DNA of 6,189 nucleotides from Dehalococcoidia bacterium (GTDB lineage: Bacteria > Chloroflexota > Dehalococcoidia > GIF9 > AB-539-J10). The stretch's first letter is position 1. Every line of letters begins with the position of its first letter. Positions 1 to 5,956 of this stretch are shown here, in pieces. The position numbers were made by a program, and so were the translations under genes. The stretch covers positions 1 through 6,189 of the forward strand of contig DAOVDO010000059.1 in the NCBI GenBank assembly GCA_030669525.1, in the 5' to 3' direction. The notes below the pieces were generated by a model. The model saw nothing but the letters and a program-made list of their open reading frames with translations. It had not been told where the DNA came from and ran no database searches.

Positions 1-561
1 GTCAAGAATTGCCCCTATGGTGCCATACAGTTGGTGGATGATAGACCCAATGTGCTCAAAGCCCTGTGTAAAGGCTGTGGTCTCTGCGCTGCAGACTGCA
101 CCAAGGATGCCATCACCATTGTCCATTACTCCGACGAGCAGATTCTTGCTCAGGTGGAGGCGGCACTAGAAGAGAAAGCACAGGAAAAGATTATTGCCTT
201 TTGTTGCCATTGGTGTGCTCTAGGTGCGGTGGATATGGCTGGCGTAAGCCGACTTCAGTATCCACCTAATGTGCGCATCATAAGGGTGATGTGTTCGGCA
301 CGAGTGGCAACTAAGTTTGTGCTCCGCGCCTTTGAATTGGGTGCCGCCGGGGTATTGGTAGCCGGATGTGAGTTCCCAACTTGCCACTACATTGTAGGTA
401 ATTATAAAGCCGAAAAGCGAATGGAACGCGTCACCAAAAAGAGATTAGCCCAAAAAGGCTATGACCCAAGCAAGCTCTGGACAGCTTGGCTTTCGGCGAC
501 AGACGGACCAAAGTTTGCCGCCACCATGAGAGCAATGACAAAACAACTTAACCTAGAATGA
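1..561 (+). CDS. HdrA C-terminal ferredoxin region fused to MvhD/FlpD-type hydrogenase delta domain (5' partial)
   Basis: Only the last 186 residues are visible; the reading frame is open to the left edge, so the TTG at 31 is not the true start. The first visible residues, ending in CPYGAI, supply the last Cys of one [4Fe-4S] motif. A second cluster motif follows at C23-x2-C26-x2-C29-x3-C33, where the usual Pro after the last Cys is Thr. This is the C-terminal layout of HdrA. From about residue 60 an MvhD-like domain follows, with FCCHWC (C68, C69, C72), VMCSARV (C98) and GCEFPTCHY (C123, C128), the cysteine set that in MvhD binds a [2Fe-2S] cluster and passes electrons into HdrA. In the family, HdrA holds the FAD thought to bifurcate electrons; that part lies outside the window. 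It is cytoplasmic, with no signal or membrane segment. The stop overlaps the next start (ATGA, 558-561), so the two are very likely co-translated partners. Family is confident; the electron donor is unknown. Confidence 0.9.
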   Translation, partial: VKNCPYGAIQLVDDRPNVLKALCKGCGLCAADCTKDAITIVHYSDEQILAQVEAALEEKAQEKIIAFCCHWCALGAVDMAGVSRLQYPPNVRIIRVMCSARVATKFVLRAFELGAAGVLVAGCEFPTCHYIVGNYKAEKRMERVTKKRLAQKGYDPSKLWTAWLSATDGPKFAATMRAMTKQLNLE

Positions 562-2315
562 TAATTGTGGAAAAGAGTGAAGCTATATTAACTGAAAAAC
601 TTAGGGATGCGGCGGTGATTGCTGCCTGTGAACAGTGTGGCTGTTGTAGTAGTGCCTGTCCAATCACTGGCAAAGACGATTTTAATATTCGGCGTATCAT
701 AAGGCATGTCCAGCTTGATTTAGTAAACGAGATAGCTGATTCCCCCTCTCCCTGGTTTTGTGCCACCTGCGGTCGGTGTGAAGATGCCTGTCCCAACAAT
801 GTGGAGATTCTGGCCAGCATCCGCGCCCTGCGCCAGTTAGCTCCTCCGGAACGGGCCCCTGAGGGTCCCCCCTGCCAGCTTGCCTGCCCGGCAAGGATAG
901 ATATACCCGGTTATTTAAGGCTCATCGCCCAAGGAAAGGTCAATGAGGCCTATGCCCTAATTCTGGAAAGGGCACCTTTCCCTGGTATTTTGGGACGTGT
1001 TTGTACCCGTCCCTGCGAAGATGTCTGCCGGCGGGGAGAGGTAAATATGCCCATTGCTATCTGTGCCCTGAAGCGTTACGCGGCGGATAATGAAAATGGT
1101 TCACGGGGGGAAGCGTTACGAGTAAAAGATGATACCGGTCATAAGGTAGCTGTAATCGGGGCTGGCCCGGCTGGCTTGACCGCTGCCTTTTATTTGAGAA
1201 GGAAGGGGCATCAGGTTACTATTTTTGAATCGAGAGCCGAGCCAGGTGGAATGATGCGCTTTGGCATTCCAGCTTACCGTTTGCCGCAGGCGGTACTGGA
1301 AAAGGAGATAAGCCAAATCCTGGACCTGGGGATTGAGCTTAAAAAGGGACAGAAATTGGGCGAAGACTTTGATTTTAACCAGCTAAAGTCCGAAGGTTAT
1401 GAGACCGTGTTCCTCGCCGTTGGTACCCAGTTAAGCAGAAAAATAGAACTGGAAGGAGCCAGCCTGGAGGATGTCCTGTGGGGTCTTGATTTTCTGTCGG
1501 GGGTAAGAGAGGGAAAGGAGATTTCGCTTAAAAACAGGGTGTTGGTAGTCGGAGGAGGTAACGTCGCTATCGATGTCGCCCTTACTGCGCTACGCCTTGG
1601 TGCCAAAGAGATTACCCTGGCCTGTCTGGAAAGCTGGGAGGAGATGCCCGCCAACCGGTGGGAGGTTAAGCAAGCCATTGATGAGGGGGTCGAATTAATG
1701 CCTTCCTGGGGTCCCTCCAGGATAGTGGGAGCTAACGGGAAGATTTCAGGAATAGAGCTGGTTCGGTGTACTTCAGTCTTTGACGACAAGGGTAATTTTT
1801 GTCCCGTCTTTGATGGTGACACCAAGGGGACAGTAGAAGTTGAGCAGGTAATACTGGCTATAGGCCAGGCCGCTGACCTTTCCTTCGTTGACTCTGGAAT
1901 TCCACTGGGGCTGGAGCAGGGTCTGATAGTAGTTAACCAGGACACCCAGGAAACCAGTATGCCAGGCGTATTTGCCGGCGGAGATGCAACCAAAGCCCCC
2001 GGTACCATTATCGAAGCTATTGCCGCTGGGCGAAGGGCAGCCAGCTCCATTGATAAATTTCTAGGTGGAGATGGCAATATAGAGGAAACTCGCTGGGAAG
2101 GACCTGCTGCCGAGGCTTATACCGGAAAAAGAGATAAAGGCTTTGCTGACCTGGGCAGGGTGGAGATACCGAAAATGGCTGTGTCCGAAACGCGCAATAG
2201 CTTTGCCGAGGTAGAGCTTGGTTTTGACACTGAGCAAGCAACCACAGAGGCAAAACGCTGCCTGCAATGTGATTTGGAATTAACTATCGGCAGAACATCT
2301 TCCCCCGATGATTGA
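558..2315 (+). CDS. HdrC-like ferredoxin domain fused to GltD/NfnB-like FAD/NAD(P) oxidoreductase
   Basis: The 585-residue protein has three parts. Residues 20-95 are an HdrC-like domain with two [4Fe-4S] motifs (C24, C27, C30, C34 and C68, C71, C74, C78), each ending in CP. Residues 100-180 match the N-terminal iron-sulfur region of GltD/NfnB-type proteins, with C106-x3-C110 and C149-x3-C153-x3-C157. Residues 195-500 are the flavoprotein core: an FAD-binding GAGPAG (201-206), a second Rossmann motif GGGNVAID (332-339) for NAD(P)H, and the closing FAD motif GGDATKAPGTIIEAI (474-488). The tail keeps the CLQC pair (C568, C571) common in this family. Inferred role: accept electrons from the HdrA-MvhD partner through the HdrC part and exchange them with NAD(P)(H), or the reverse. 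It is not a true glutamate synthase subunit, because no GltB is adjacent. No Shine-Dalgarno precedes the ATG, which fits termination-reinitiation at the ATGA overlap. Confidence 0.92.
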   Translation: MIIVEKSEAILTEKLRDAAVIAACEQCGCCSSACPITGKDDFNIRRIIRHVQLDLVNEIADSPSPWFCATCGRCEDACPNNVEILASIRALRQLAPPERAPEGPPCQLACPARIDIPGYLRLIAQGKVNEAYALILERAPFPGILGRVCTRPCEDVCRRGEVNMPIAICALKRYAADNENGSRGEALRVKDDTGHKVAVIGAGPAGLTAAFYLRRKGHQVTIFESRAEPGGMMRFGIPAYRLPQAVLEKEISQILDLGIELKKGQKLGEDFDFNQLKSEGYETVFLAVGTQLSRKIELEGASLEDVLWGLDFLSGVREGKEISLKNRVLVVGGGNVAIDVALTALRLGAKEITLACLESWEEMPANRWEVKQAIDEGVELMPSWGPSRIVGANGKISGIELVRCTSVFDDKGNFCPVFDGDTKGTVEVEQVILAIGQAADLSFVDSGIPLGLEQGLIVVNQDTQETSMPGVFAGGDATKAPGTIIEAIAAGRRAASSIDKFLGGDGNIEETRWEGPAAEAYTGKRDKGFADLGRVEIPKMAVSETRNSFAEVELGFDTEQATTEAKRCLQCDLELTIGRTSSPDD

Positions 2316-2336
2316 CCATCGCGCTGTCCTGGGGAA
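2300..2336. other. possible 3'-end hairpin between convergent genes
   Basis: TTCCCC (2300-2305) is complementary to GGGGAA (2331-2336), and inside it CGATG (2306-2310) pairs with CATCG (2317-2321), leaving a 6-nt loop and a 9-nt bulge on one side. The structure spans the stop codon of the rightward fusion gene and reaches the 21-bp gap before the VOC stop. There is no T-run on either strand, so it is not a classic intrinsic terminator. It could stabilise or end both converging transcripts, or be chance. Confidence 0.25.
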
Positions 2337-2756
2337 CTACTTCTTAAGTTCTTCCCATTTATAGTCGATTAATTCAAGCAGAACACCGTTCACTGCCCTG
2401 GGATGAATGAAGGCAAATTCACAGTCGCGGAAAGGTCTGGCACTGCCAATAAAGGGATAACCCTTGGCCTTTAATTCATCGGTGGCGTCTCGGGTATTGT
2501 CCACATTGAAGCTGACTATCATAACACCCTCGCCCCTCTTTTCAATAAACTTGGCCACATCTCCATCAGGGCTGGTTGATTCCATCAGCTCAAAACCCAC
2601 TTCACCCAGCCAGTACCTTGCTACCCGGATTTTCTCCGGCTCATCAACGTAGGGGTCATCAGGTTGCGGTTTTCCCAGAATGGGTTCCCAGACCTTCCGT
2701 GCCTCCTCCAAATTTTTCACGGCAATACATATATGGTCTATTTTGTTAACCTTCAT
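2337..2756 (-). CDS. VOC/glyoxalase-fold protein, methylmalonyl-CoA epimerase-like
   Basis: The 139 residues form the two beta-alpha-beta-beta-beta modules of the vicinal-oxygen-chelate fold. IDHICIAV with H8, FELMES with E56, FIHPRAVNGVLLELID with H118 and E128 match the conserved blocks of methylmalonyl-CoA epimerases, and the length is right for the family. However, the block that in epimerases reads G-x-G-x-HH-I-x-F here reads GEGVMIVSF (75-83), so the metal-binding His is Met or Ile. The metal site therefore looks incomplete, and epimerase activity should not be assumed; another acyl-CoA or a non-metal role is possible. It is the last gene of the operon, 12 bp after the ferredoxin stop, with an AGGAG site (ctcct at 2763-2767 on the + strand) ahead of the ATG. 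It ends 21 bp from the convergent fusion gene. Confidence 0.85.
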   Translation of the reverse strand: MKVNKIDHICIAVKNLEEARKVWEPILGKPQPDDPYVDEPEKIRVARYWLGEVGFELMESTSPDGDVAKFIEKRGEGVMIVSFNVDNTRDATDELKAKGYPFIGSARPFRDCEFAFIHPRAVNGVLLELIDYKWEELKK

Positions 2757-2768
2757 TTCTTTCTCCTG

Positions 2769-2975
2769 CTAGAAAGTCACCAGTTCAAGCGGAATGGAAA
2801 TAGCGTGGTCAGGACAGGTATAACCGCATTCATTGCAGTCTTCGCACAAAAACTCAGTGACGACAATTCTATCGTCCTGCACTCTGATTGCCTCATCCAT
2901 ACATGCCTCTATACAGCGAGGTTGTACTACTCCCCCGCACTTGGTACATTTTTCCATATCTACCTGAGCAGCCAT
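2769..2975 (-). CDS. small ferredoxin, two [4Fe-4S] motifs, first one expanded
   Basis: This 68-residue soluble protein carries eight cysteines in two motifs. The first is C10-x2-C13-x7-C21-x3-C25, with a GG after C13 and a five-residue insertion relative to the standard spacing, and no Pro after C25. The second is the canonical C44-x2-C47-x2-C50-x3-C54-P. It presumably carries one electron at a time between the Old Yellow Enzyme of the same operon, which has its own [4Fe-4S] site, and another redox pool. That partnership is inferred from context. The ATG at 2975 is supported by an AGGAG site (ctcct, 2984-2988 on the + strand) with 8 nt spacing; this site overlaps the stop codon of the preceding gene (2987-2989), so the two are probably translationally coupled. 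No signal peptide or membrane segment is seen. Confidence 0.9.
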   Translation of the reverse strand: MAAQVDMEKCTKCGGVVQPRCIEACMDEAIRVQDDRIVVTEFLCEDCNECGYTCPDHAISIPLELVTF

Positions 2976-2986
2976 GTTATATACTC

Positions 2987-3520
2987 CTATTTCTTATCTT
3001 CTTTATAAAGTCGCCGCAGGCACACACCGTTGCCTCTGGGGATGGCTTTTTGCGTCTCCAGTTTTAAATCCGTATTGAAGAAAAGATTGACTTCGTCAAG
3101 AATAGTTTGAAGAAATTTGTCGCAGCCTAGAAGGTCCTCTTGCATGGAGGCGCCATACCGTTTAGCGAAAGTTGGCCAGGGACATCTCTCCCATTTGATG
3201 AAGATTTCATCCGGGCTTTCCCCCTTTTCAAGTTTAACCACAGCCCCATTGGCGATTCCTGTGCCGGCTAAGGCCCTGGCCAGATTCATCATGAAGGCAT
3301 CTTCCCCTTTAAGCATGTTCAGAGCGGGGAGAAAGTTTTTGGCTACATCTTTACCCGCTACCTCCCAGAACTTCAGGATAATGTCTAAAGGCTCTGTATT
3401 AGGTCCGGCAAGTTCAAGTGCTGTTTGGCGCCATTCATAAAATGTGGTTTTAATTACACCCTGTGCGCCACGCAGCGCGCCATGCAACCTGGTTATTTCC
3501 CTCTCCGCGTCAACTGGCAT
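2987..3520 (-). CDS. ATC-hydrolase-like family protein (L-2-amino-thiazoline-4-carboxylic acid hydrolase-like), function unknown
   Basis: The 177-residue cytoplasmic protein begins with a helical half (about residues 1-90, with few cysteines). The C-terminal half contains RCPW (C113), LLGCDKFL (C133 and D134) and a late PRGNGVCLRR (C167). The arrangement CPW...C-D...G-x-x-C-x-x-R resembles the L-2-amino-thiazoline-4-carboxylic acid hydrolase family (Pfam ATC_hydrolase), which also holds many anaerobe proteins of unknown function. The match is from memory of the pattern and the reaction should not be transferred: the named activity opens a thiazoline ring, and nothing nearby suggests cysteine metabolism. 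In the operon it sits 14 bp after the flavoenzyme and 11 bp before the ferredoxin. The ATG at 3520 has a strong AGGAGG (cctcct, 3527-3532 on the + strand) at 6 nt spacing. It could be an accessory or substrate-binding subunit for the flavoenzyme. Confidence 0.6.
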   Translation of the reverse strand: MPVDAEREITRLHGALRGAQGVIKTTFYEWRQTALELAGPNTEPLDIILKFWEVAGKDVAKNFLPALNMLKGEDAFMMNLARALAGTGIANGAVVKLEKGESPDEIFIKWERCPWPTFAKRYGASMQEDLLGCDKFLQTILDEVNLFFNTDLKLETQKAIPRGNGVCLRRLYKEDKK

Positions 3521-3534
3521 TCTTAACCTCCTTT

Positions 3535-5514
3535 TTATATACGGATGCCTATTCGGTAACCATCATGAACTGCGCTTGATAGGTTACGAGGTACCAGCGC
3601 GTCACCAACCACGAAAAGCTCAATACCATCTTCCCGGATAGCATCCTGTAAACTCTCATTCGCTCTTCTCTCAGTACAGACCACGGTATCTGCCTTTATT
3701 GGGAATCTGAAGCCATCGTAGGTTACAGCGGTCACACCGTCATCTGTAATCTCTTCAATCTCACAATCATTATAAACCGTGATCTTATTCTCCCTGAGAT
3801 ATGCAGAATAGCGCCACCTAAAGGAGGGGTTAATATCCTTTCCCAATCCTCTCTCACTGCCAACAATGGTAACCTTTTTTCCCTGCTTGGCTAGAAATAG
3901 ACCGACTCCGATCCCTGGTTTTCTGTTTCCCCAGACAAGGACCTTGTCCCCAACCTCGGCTGTTCCATCGAGAACATCCAATACTGAGACAACATTGGCT
4001 CGGTCAAAACCTGGGGCTTCGCCCTTAATATAATTTGGACCGGTAGCCAGGACAACAGTGTCTGGCATCTCCTCCTCAATTAAATCAGCAGTCACCTCTG
4101 TACCCAGGTGGAATTTTACTCCTGCTTTTTCACATTGAGCCTTGTGGAACTCTATCACCCCGTAGAGCTCATCATCCCCATAGGGTGCCCTGGAAGCTTC
4201 AATAATGGTCCCCCCTAACTCTTCTCTTTTATCGTAAACATGAACCTCATGCCCTCTTTGGGCAGCTACATAGGCACACTCTAAGCCTGCCGGACCGGCA
4301 CCTGCAATCATAACATTCTTTTTCATTTCCGCGGGTTGAATTTGATACTTGGGGTCCCATTCATGGGCGCAAACAGGGTTAATATAGCAAGTCATGGGAG
4401 CATCACGGAAGAGCCTGGCCAGACATAGATTACATGCCACGCAGGGTCTTACATCCTCCTCCCTTCCTTCCAGAACCTTTTTGGGCATAAGTGGGTCGGC
4501 AATCATAGGCCGACACATTTCCCAGATATCCAATTCACCATCTCCGATAGCTTTATTGGGCAGCTCTGGTTTAAACAGCCTGTAAGCCATAGAGACGGGC
4601 ACCCTTACATGCTCCTTGGCTCGCTTAGCCAAATATAGCCAGGAACCCTCAGGAATGTCTCTGCTGATTACAGGTAGGATGGATTCTTGCCAGCCGGCGG
4701 TAACGCTAATGTAATCTACACCTGCTTCCTCAGCCAGCTCATAGGTAATCATAGACTCCTCAGGTGTATTCCCACGGACATCATCCAGCAGTTCCTCAGC
4801 ACAGAGTCGAATACCTAGTGGGACATCGCCACATACCTTTTTAACTTCTTTGATGATTTCTACCATAATTCTTGCTCTTCCCCTTACATCCCCACCGTAC
4901 TCATCGGTTCGCCTATTGGTATAGCTGGAGAGGAAATTGGAGATGAGATAGCCCACGATCGCTGAAATCTCAACGATATCAAATCCCGCTTCAATCAATC
5001 TTCTGGTAGCCTCTACATGTTCCTTTGTACACTGTTTGATGTCTTCTTTGGACATCTCTTGTACTGGCCTAAAAATTCTTAATCGCTGGGGAACAACTGA
5101 GGGTCCCTGGCAATACTCCGTTTCTATGGCCCCGACCCGTCCACAGTGCATTAACTGGCAGCAGGCTACGGCCCCTTCTTCATGAATGACATCGGCAAGC
5201 CGTTTCAAGCCGGGAATGTACTTGTCATCCCAGGCTGCAGCCTGCCCCACATACCCCTGGCCCTGTCGTTTCTCATCCATGTATACACCCTGCATAGTGC
5301 ATATACCGCCAACAACCCCTTTGGCCCTCTGCCGTATATAGGCAACATCGGCATCGGTAACAAAGCCATCTTTGTCGTTTAGATTGTCCTCAGTGGCAGC
5401 ATACTTTATTCGATTAGGAATGGTTAGCTTACCGAGCTGAATCGGCTTAAATAGATGAGGGTGCTTTTTATACCCTGGGTATGATGTATAGTCCCAGTTA
5501 AACTCCTTACCCAT
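3535..5514 (-). CDS. Old Yellow Enzyme family FMN/FAD/[4Fe-4S] reductase, 2,4-dienoyl-CoA reductase-like
   Basis: At 659 residues this has the full length and domain order of 2,4-dienoyl-CoA reductase (FadH), BaiCD/BaiH and trimethylamine dehydrogenase. Residues 18-350 are an FMN-binding TIM barrel (LFKPIQLGKLTIPNRI, QLMHCGR at 120-126, NRRTDEYGG at 200-208, CRPMIADP at 334-341). A [4Fe-4S] motif follows at C358-x2-C361-x2-C364-x11-C376, with spacing nearer that of trimethylamine dehydrogenase than of FadH. Residues 400-659 are the FAD/NAD(P)-binding part, with GAGPAG at 405-410, a divergent second nucleotide motif (VWGNRKPGIG, 527-536) and a closing VVGDA (635-639). Tyr189 in GYL corresponds to the catalytic Tyr of FadH, but the position of its catalytic His is Gln276 (GWQES). 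It probably reduces an activated C=C bond, perhaps in a CoA ester; the substrate is unknown. It is first in the operon, with GGGAGG 10 nt before the ATG. Confidence 0.9.
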   Translation of the reverse strand: MGKEFNWDYTSYPGYKKHPHLFKPIQLGKLTIPNRIKYAATEDNLNDKDGFVTDADVAYIRQRAKGVVGGICTMQGVYMDEKRQGQGYVGQAAAWDDKYIPGLKRLADVIHEEGAVACCQLMHCGRVGAIETEYCQGPSVVPQRLRIFRPVQEMSKEDIKQCTKEHVEATRRLIEAGFDIVEISAIVGYLISNFLSSYTNRRTDEYGGDVRGRARIMVEIIKEVKKVCGDVPLGIRLCAEELLDDVRGNTPEESMITYELAEEAGVDYISVTAGWQESILPVISRDIPEGSWLYLAKRAKEHVRVPVSMAYRLFKPELPNKAIGDGELDIWEMCRPMIADPLMPKKVLEGREEDVRPCVACNLCLARLFRDAPMTCYINPVCAHEWDPKYQIQPAEMKKNVMIAGAGPAGLECAYVAAQRGHEVHVYDKREELGGTIIEASRAPYGDDELYGVIEFHKAQCEKAGVKFHLGTEVTADLIEEEMPDTVVLATGPNYIKGEAPGFDRANVVSVLDVLDGTAEVGDKVLVWGNRKPGIGVGLFLAKQGKKVTIVGSERGLGKDINPSFRWRYSAYLRENKITVYNDCEIEEITDDGVTAVTYDGFRFPIKADTVVCTERRANESLQDAIREDGIELFVVGDALVPRNLSSAVHDGYRIGIRI

Positions 5515-5566
5515 TTGCTTGGAACCTCCCTTTTTATAGTGGGCGTAAATGGACTGGTCTTGATAA

Positions 5567-5582
5567 GTTCGCTCCCGCGAAC
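5567..5582 (-). other. small hairpin in 5' UTR of the flavoenzyme operon
   Basis: In the leftward transcript GTTCGC pairs perfectly with GCGAAC across a GGGA tetraloop (GNRA type). It lies about 50 nt ahead of the start codon at 5514 and well clear of the Shine-Dalgarno. There is no following T-run, so it is not a terminator. It could be a stability or protein-binding element. Confidence 0.35.
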
Positions 5583-5669
5583 ATTGCTCTTTTAATGGAA
5601 TGCAACAAGGCTAGCATTTCTCAGGGACTCTGGAATAGTTCCCGTCTTGAAGCCACAATCCGATGTATT

Positions 5670-5698
5670 AGGTTAGCATTCTGACCAAAGGCTGTCAA
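5670..5698 (-). promoter_or_regulatory. probable sigma70-type promoter of the flavoenzyme operon
   Basis: Read on the - strand, a perfect TTGACA (5698-5693) is followed 17 bp later by TAACCT (5675-5670), a weak -10 that is helped by an adjacent TGC, the extended -10 signature. Transcription would start near 5663, leaving a leader of roughly 150 nt before the ATG at 5514. All four leftward genes are tightly spaced and no other gap could hold a promoter outside coding sequence. Confidence 0.5.
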
Positions 5699-5739
5699 TA
5701 CCACTTTCGGTAACAATAATTATGACGCAATTCGAGGGC

Positions 5740-5767
5740 TTGACAAAGCTCTATCTGGTGGTATGAT
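5740..5767 (+). promoter_or_regulatory. near-consensus sigma70-type promoter toward the TRAP gene
   Basis: TTGACA (5740-5745, six of six) is followed after 16 bp by TATGAT (5762-5767, five of six). A start near 5774 gives a leader of about 190 nt to the TRAP ATG, or a discrete RNA of about 100 nt if transcription ends at the terminator at 5838-5873. Confidence 0.7.
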
Positions 5768-5791
5768 TAGGAACAAGTATATTGGAGAGTA

Positions 5792-5851
5792 ATGGGCTGT
5801 ATAGTTCTGGGTAATCAAAGAAAAGAAGTGGTAGTTTATCGCCCTCGGTAA
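5792..5851 (+). CDS. possible 19-residue leader peptide
   Basis: An ATG preceded by GGAGAG (5784-5789) opens a 19-codon frame that begins MGCIVLG and ends VVVYRPR before TAA at 5849-5851. The Shine-Dalgarno is close (2-4 nt), so initiation may be modest. The last codons (TAT CGC CCT CGG) are the ascending arm of the terminator stem, so a ribosome finishing this frame would sit on the arm and stop the hairpin from forming. That geometry is what one expects of translation-controlled attenuation. There is no run of a single amino acid codon as in biosynthetic attenuators. The frame could also be chance, since short ORFs are common. Confidence 0.35.
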   Translation: MGCIVLGNQRKEVVVYRPR

Positions 5852-5873
5852 ACGGTGACCGAGGGCGATTTTT
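5838..5873 (+). terminator. strong intrinsic terminator upstream of the TRAP gene
   Basis: CGCCCTCGGT (5840-5849) and ACCGAGGGCG (5858-5867) pair perfectly, with two further A-T pairs at the base, giving a 12-bp stem and an 8-nt loop. Five T residues follow (5869-5873). The opposite strand lacks a T-run, so it works rightward. No full-length rightward gene precedes it, so it must end the short leader transcript from the promoter at 5740-5767. Confidence 0.85.
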
Positions 5874-5897
5874 ATCTAAAGCTCGGGGTGACAAAGG

Positions 5898-5906
5898 GGA
5901 GGTGAT
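5898..5906 (+). promoter_or_regulatory. very strong Shine-Dalgarno in front of ATGTGA / in-frame GTG
   Basis: GGAGGTGAT is a nine-base match to the anti-Shine-Dalgarno. Seven nt after the GGAGG is ATG at 5910, immediately followed by TGA. A GTG at 5912, nine nt away, is in frame with the TRAP gene without any stop. The site therefore serves either a start-stop element or an alternative TRAP start. Confidence 0.6.
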
Positions 5907-5950
5907 ATTATGTGAGTGAGATAAGTAGGAAGCAGGCATTAGAACTCTGC

Positions 5951-5956
5951 GGAGGT
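5951..5956 (+). promoter_or_regulatory. Shine-Dalgarno supporting the TRAP ATG at 5963
   Basis: GGAGGT lies 6 nt before ATG at 5963. The ATG at 5959 closer to it runs into a stop after four codons. The protein read from 5963 opens with a normal signal peptide, which supports this as the main start. Confidence 0.75.

Larger units (their letters stand above)
5774..5873 (+). ncRNA. predicted ~100-nt leader RNA or small RNA (promoter to terminator)
   Basis: The interval between the predicted transcription start and the end of the terminator T-run forms a complete small transcription unit. It resembles neither a riboswitch nor a structural RNA that I recognise. It may be the attenuated leader of the TRAP operon or an independent small RNA; the short ORF inside it favours the leader reading. 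Its start is estimated only from the promoter position. Confidence 0.4.

Noticed and set aside
1397..2077. 226-codon open frame on the - strand inside the HdrC-GltD fusion gene
   Set aside because: It lies wholly opposite a gene with clear FAD and NAD(P) motifs, is rich in Ser/Pro/Thr without any domain pattern, and is a codon-bias shadow.
558..2315. Annotation as glutamate synthase small subunit (gltD)
   Set aside because: The HdrC-like N-terminal extension, coupling to HdrA-MvhD and absence of a neighbouring large subunit argue for an electron-transfer role instead.
5535..5584. 16-codon ORF on the - strand (ATG at 5584) overlapping the GNRA hairpin
   Set aside because: Only a weak AAGAG precedes it and it matches nothing recognisable; no terminator or coupling supports it.
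5604..5663. CTGAGA on the - strand (5624-5619) in the flavoenzyme leader, recalling part of the TPP riboswitch
   Set aside because: The other conserved TPP elements, such as the ACCTGAT-like segment and the closing stem, are absent, so the short match is chance.
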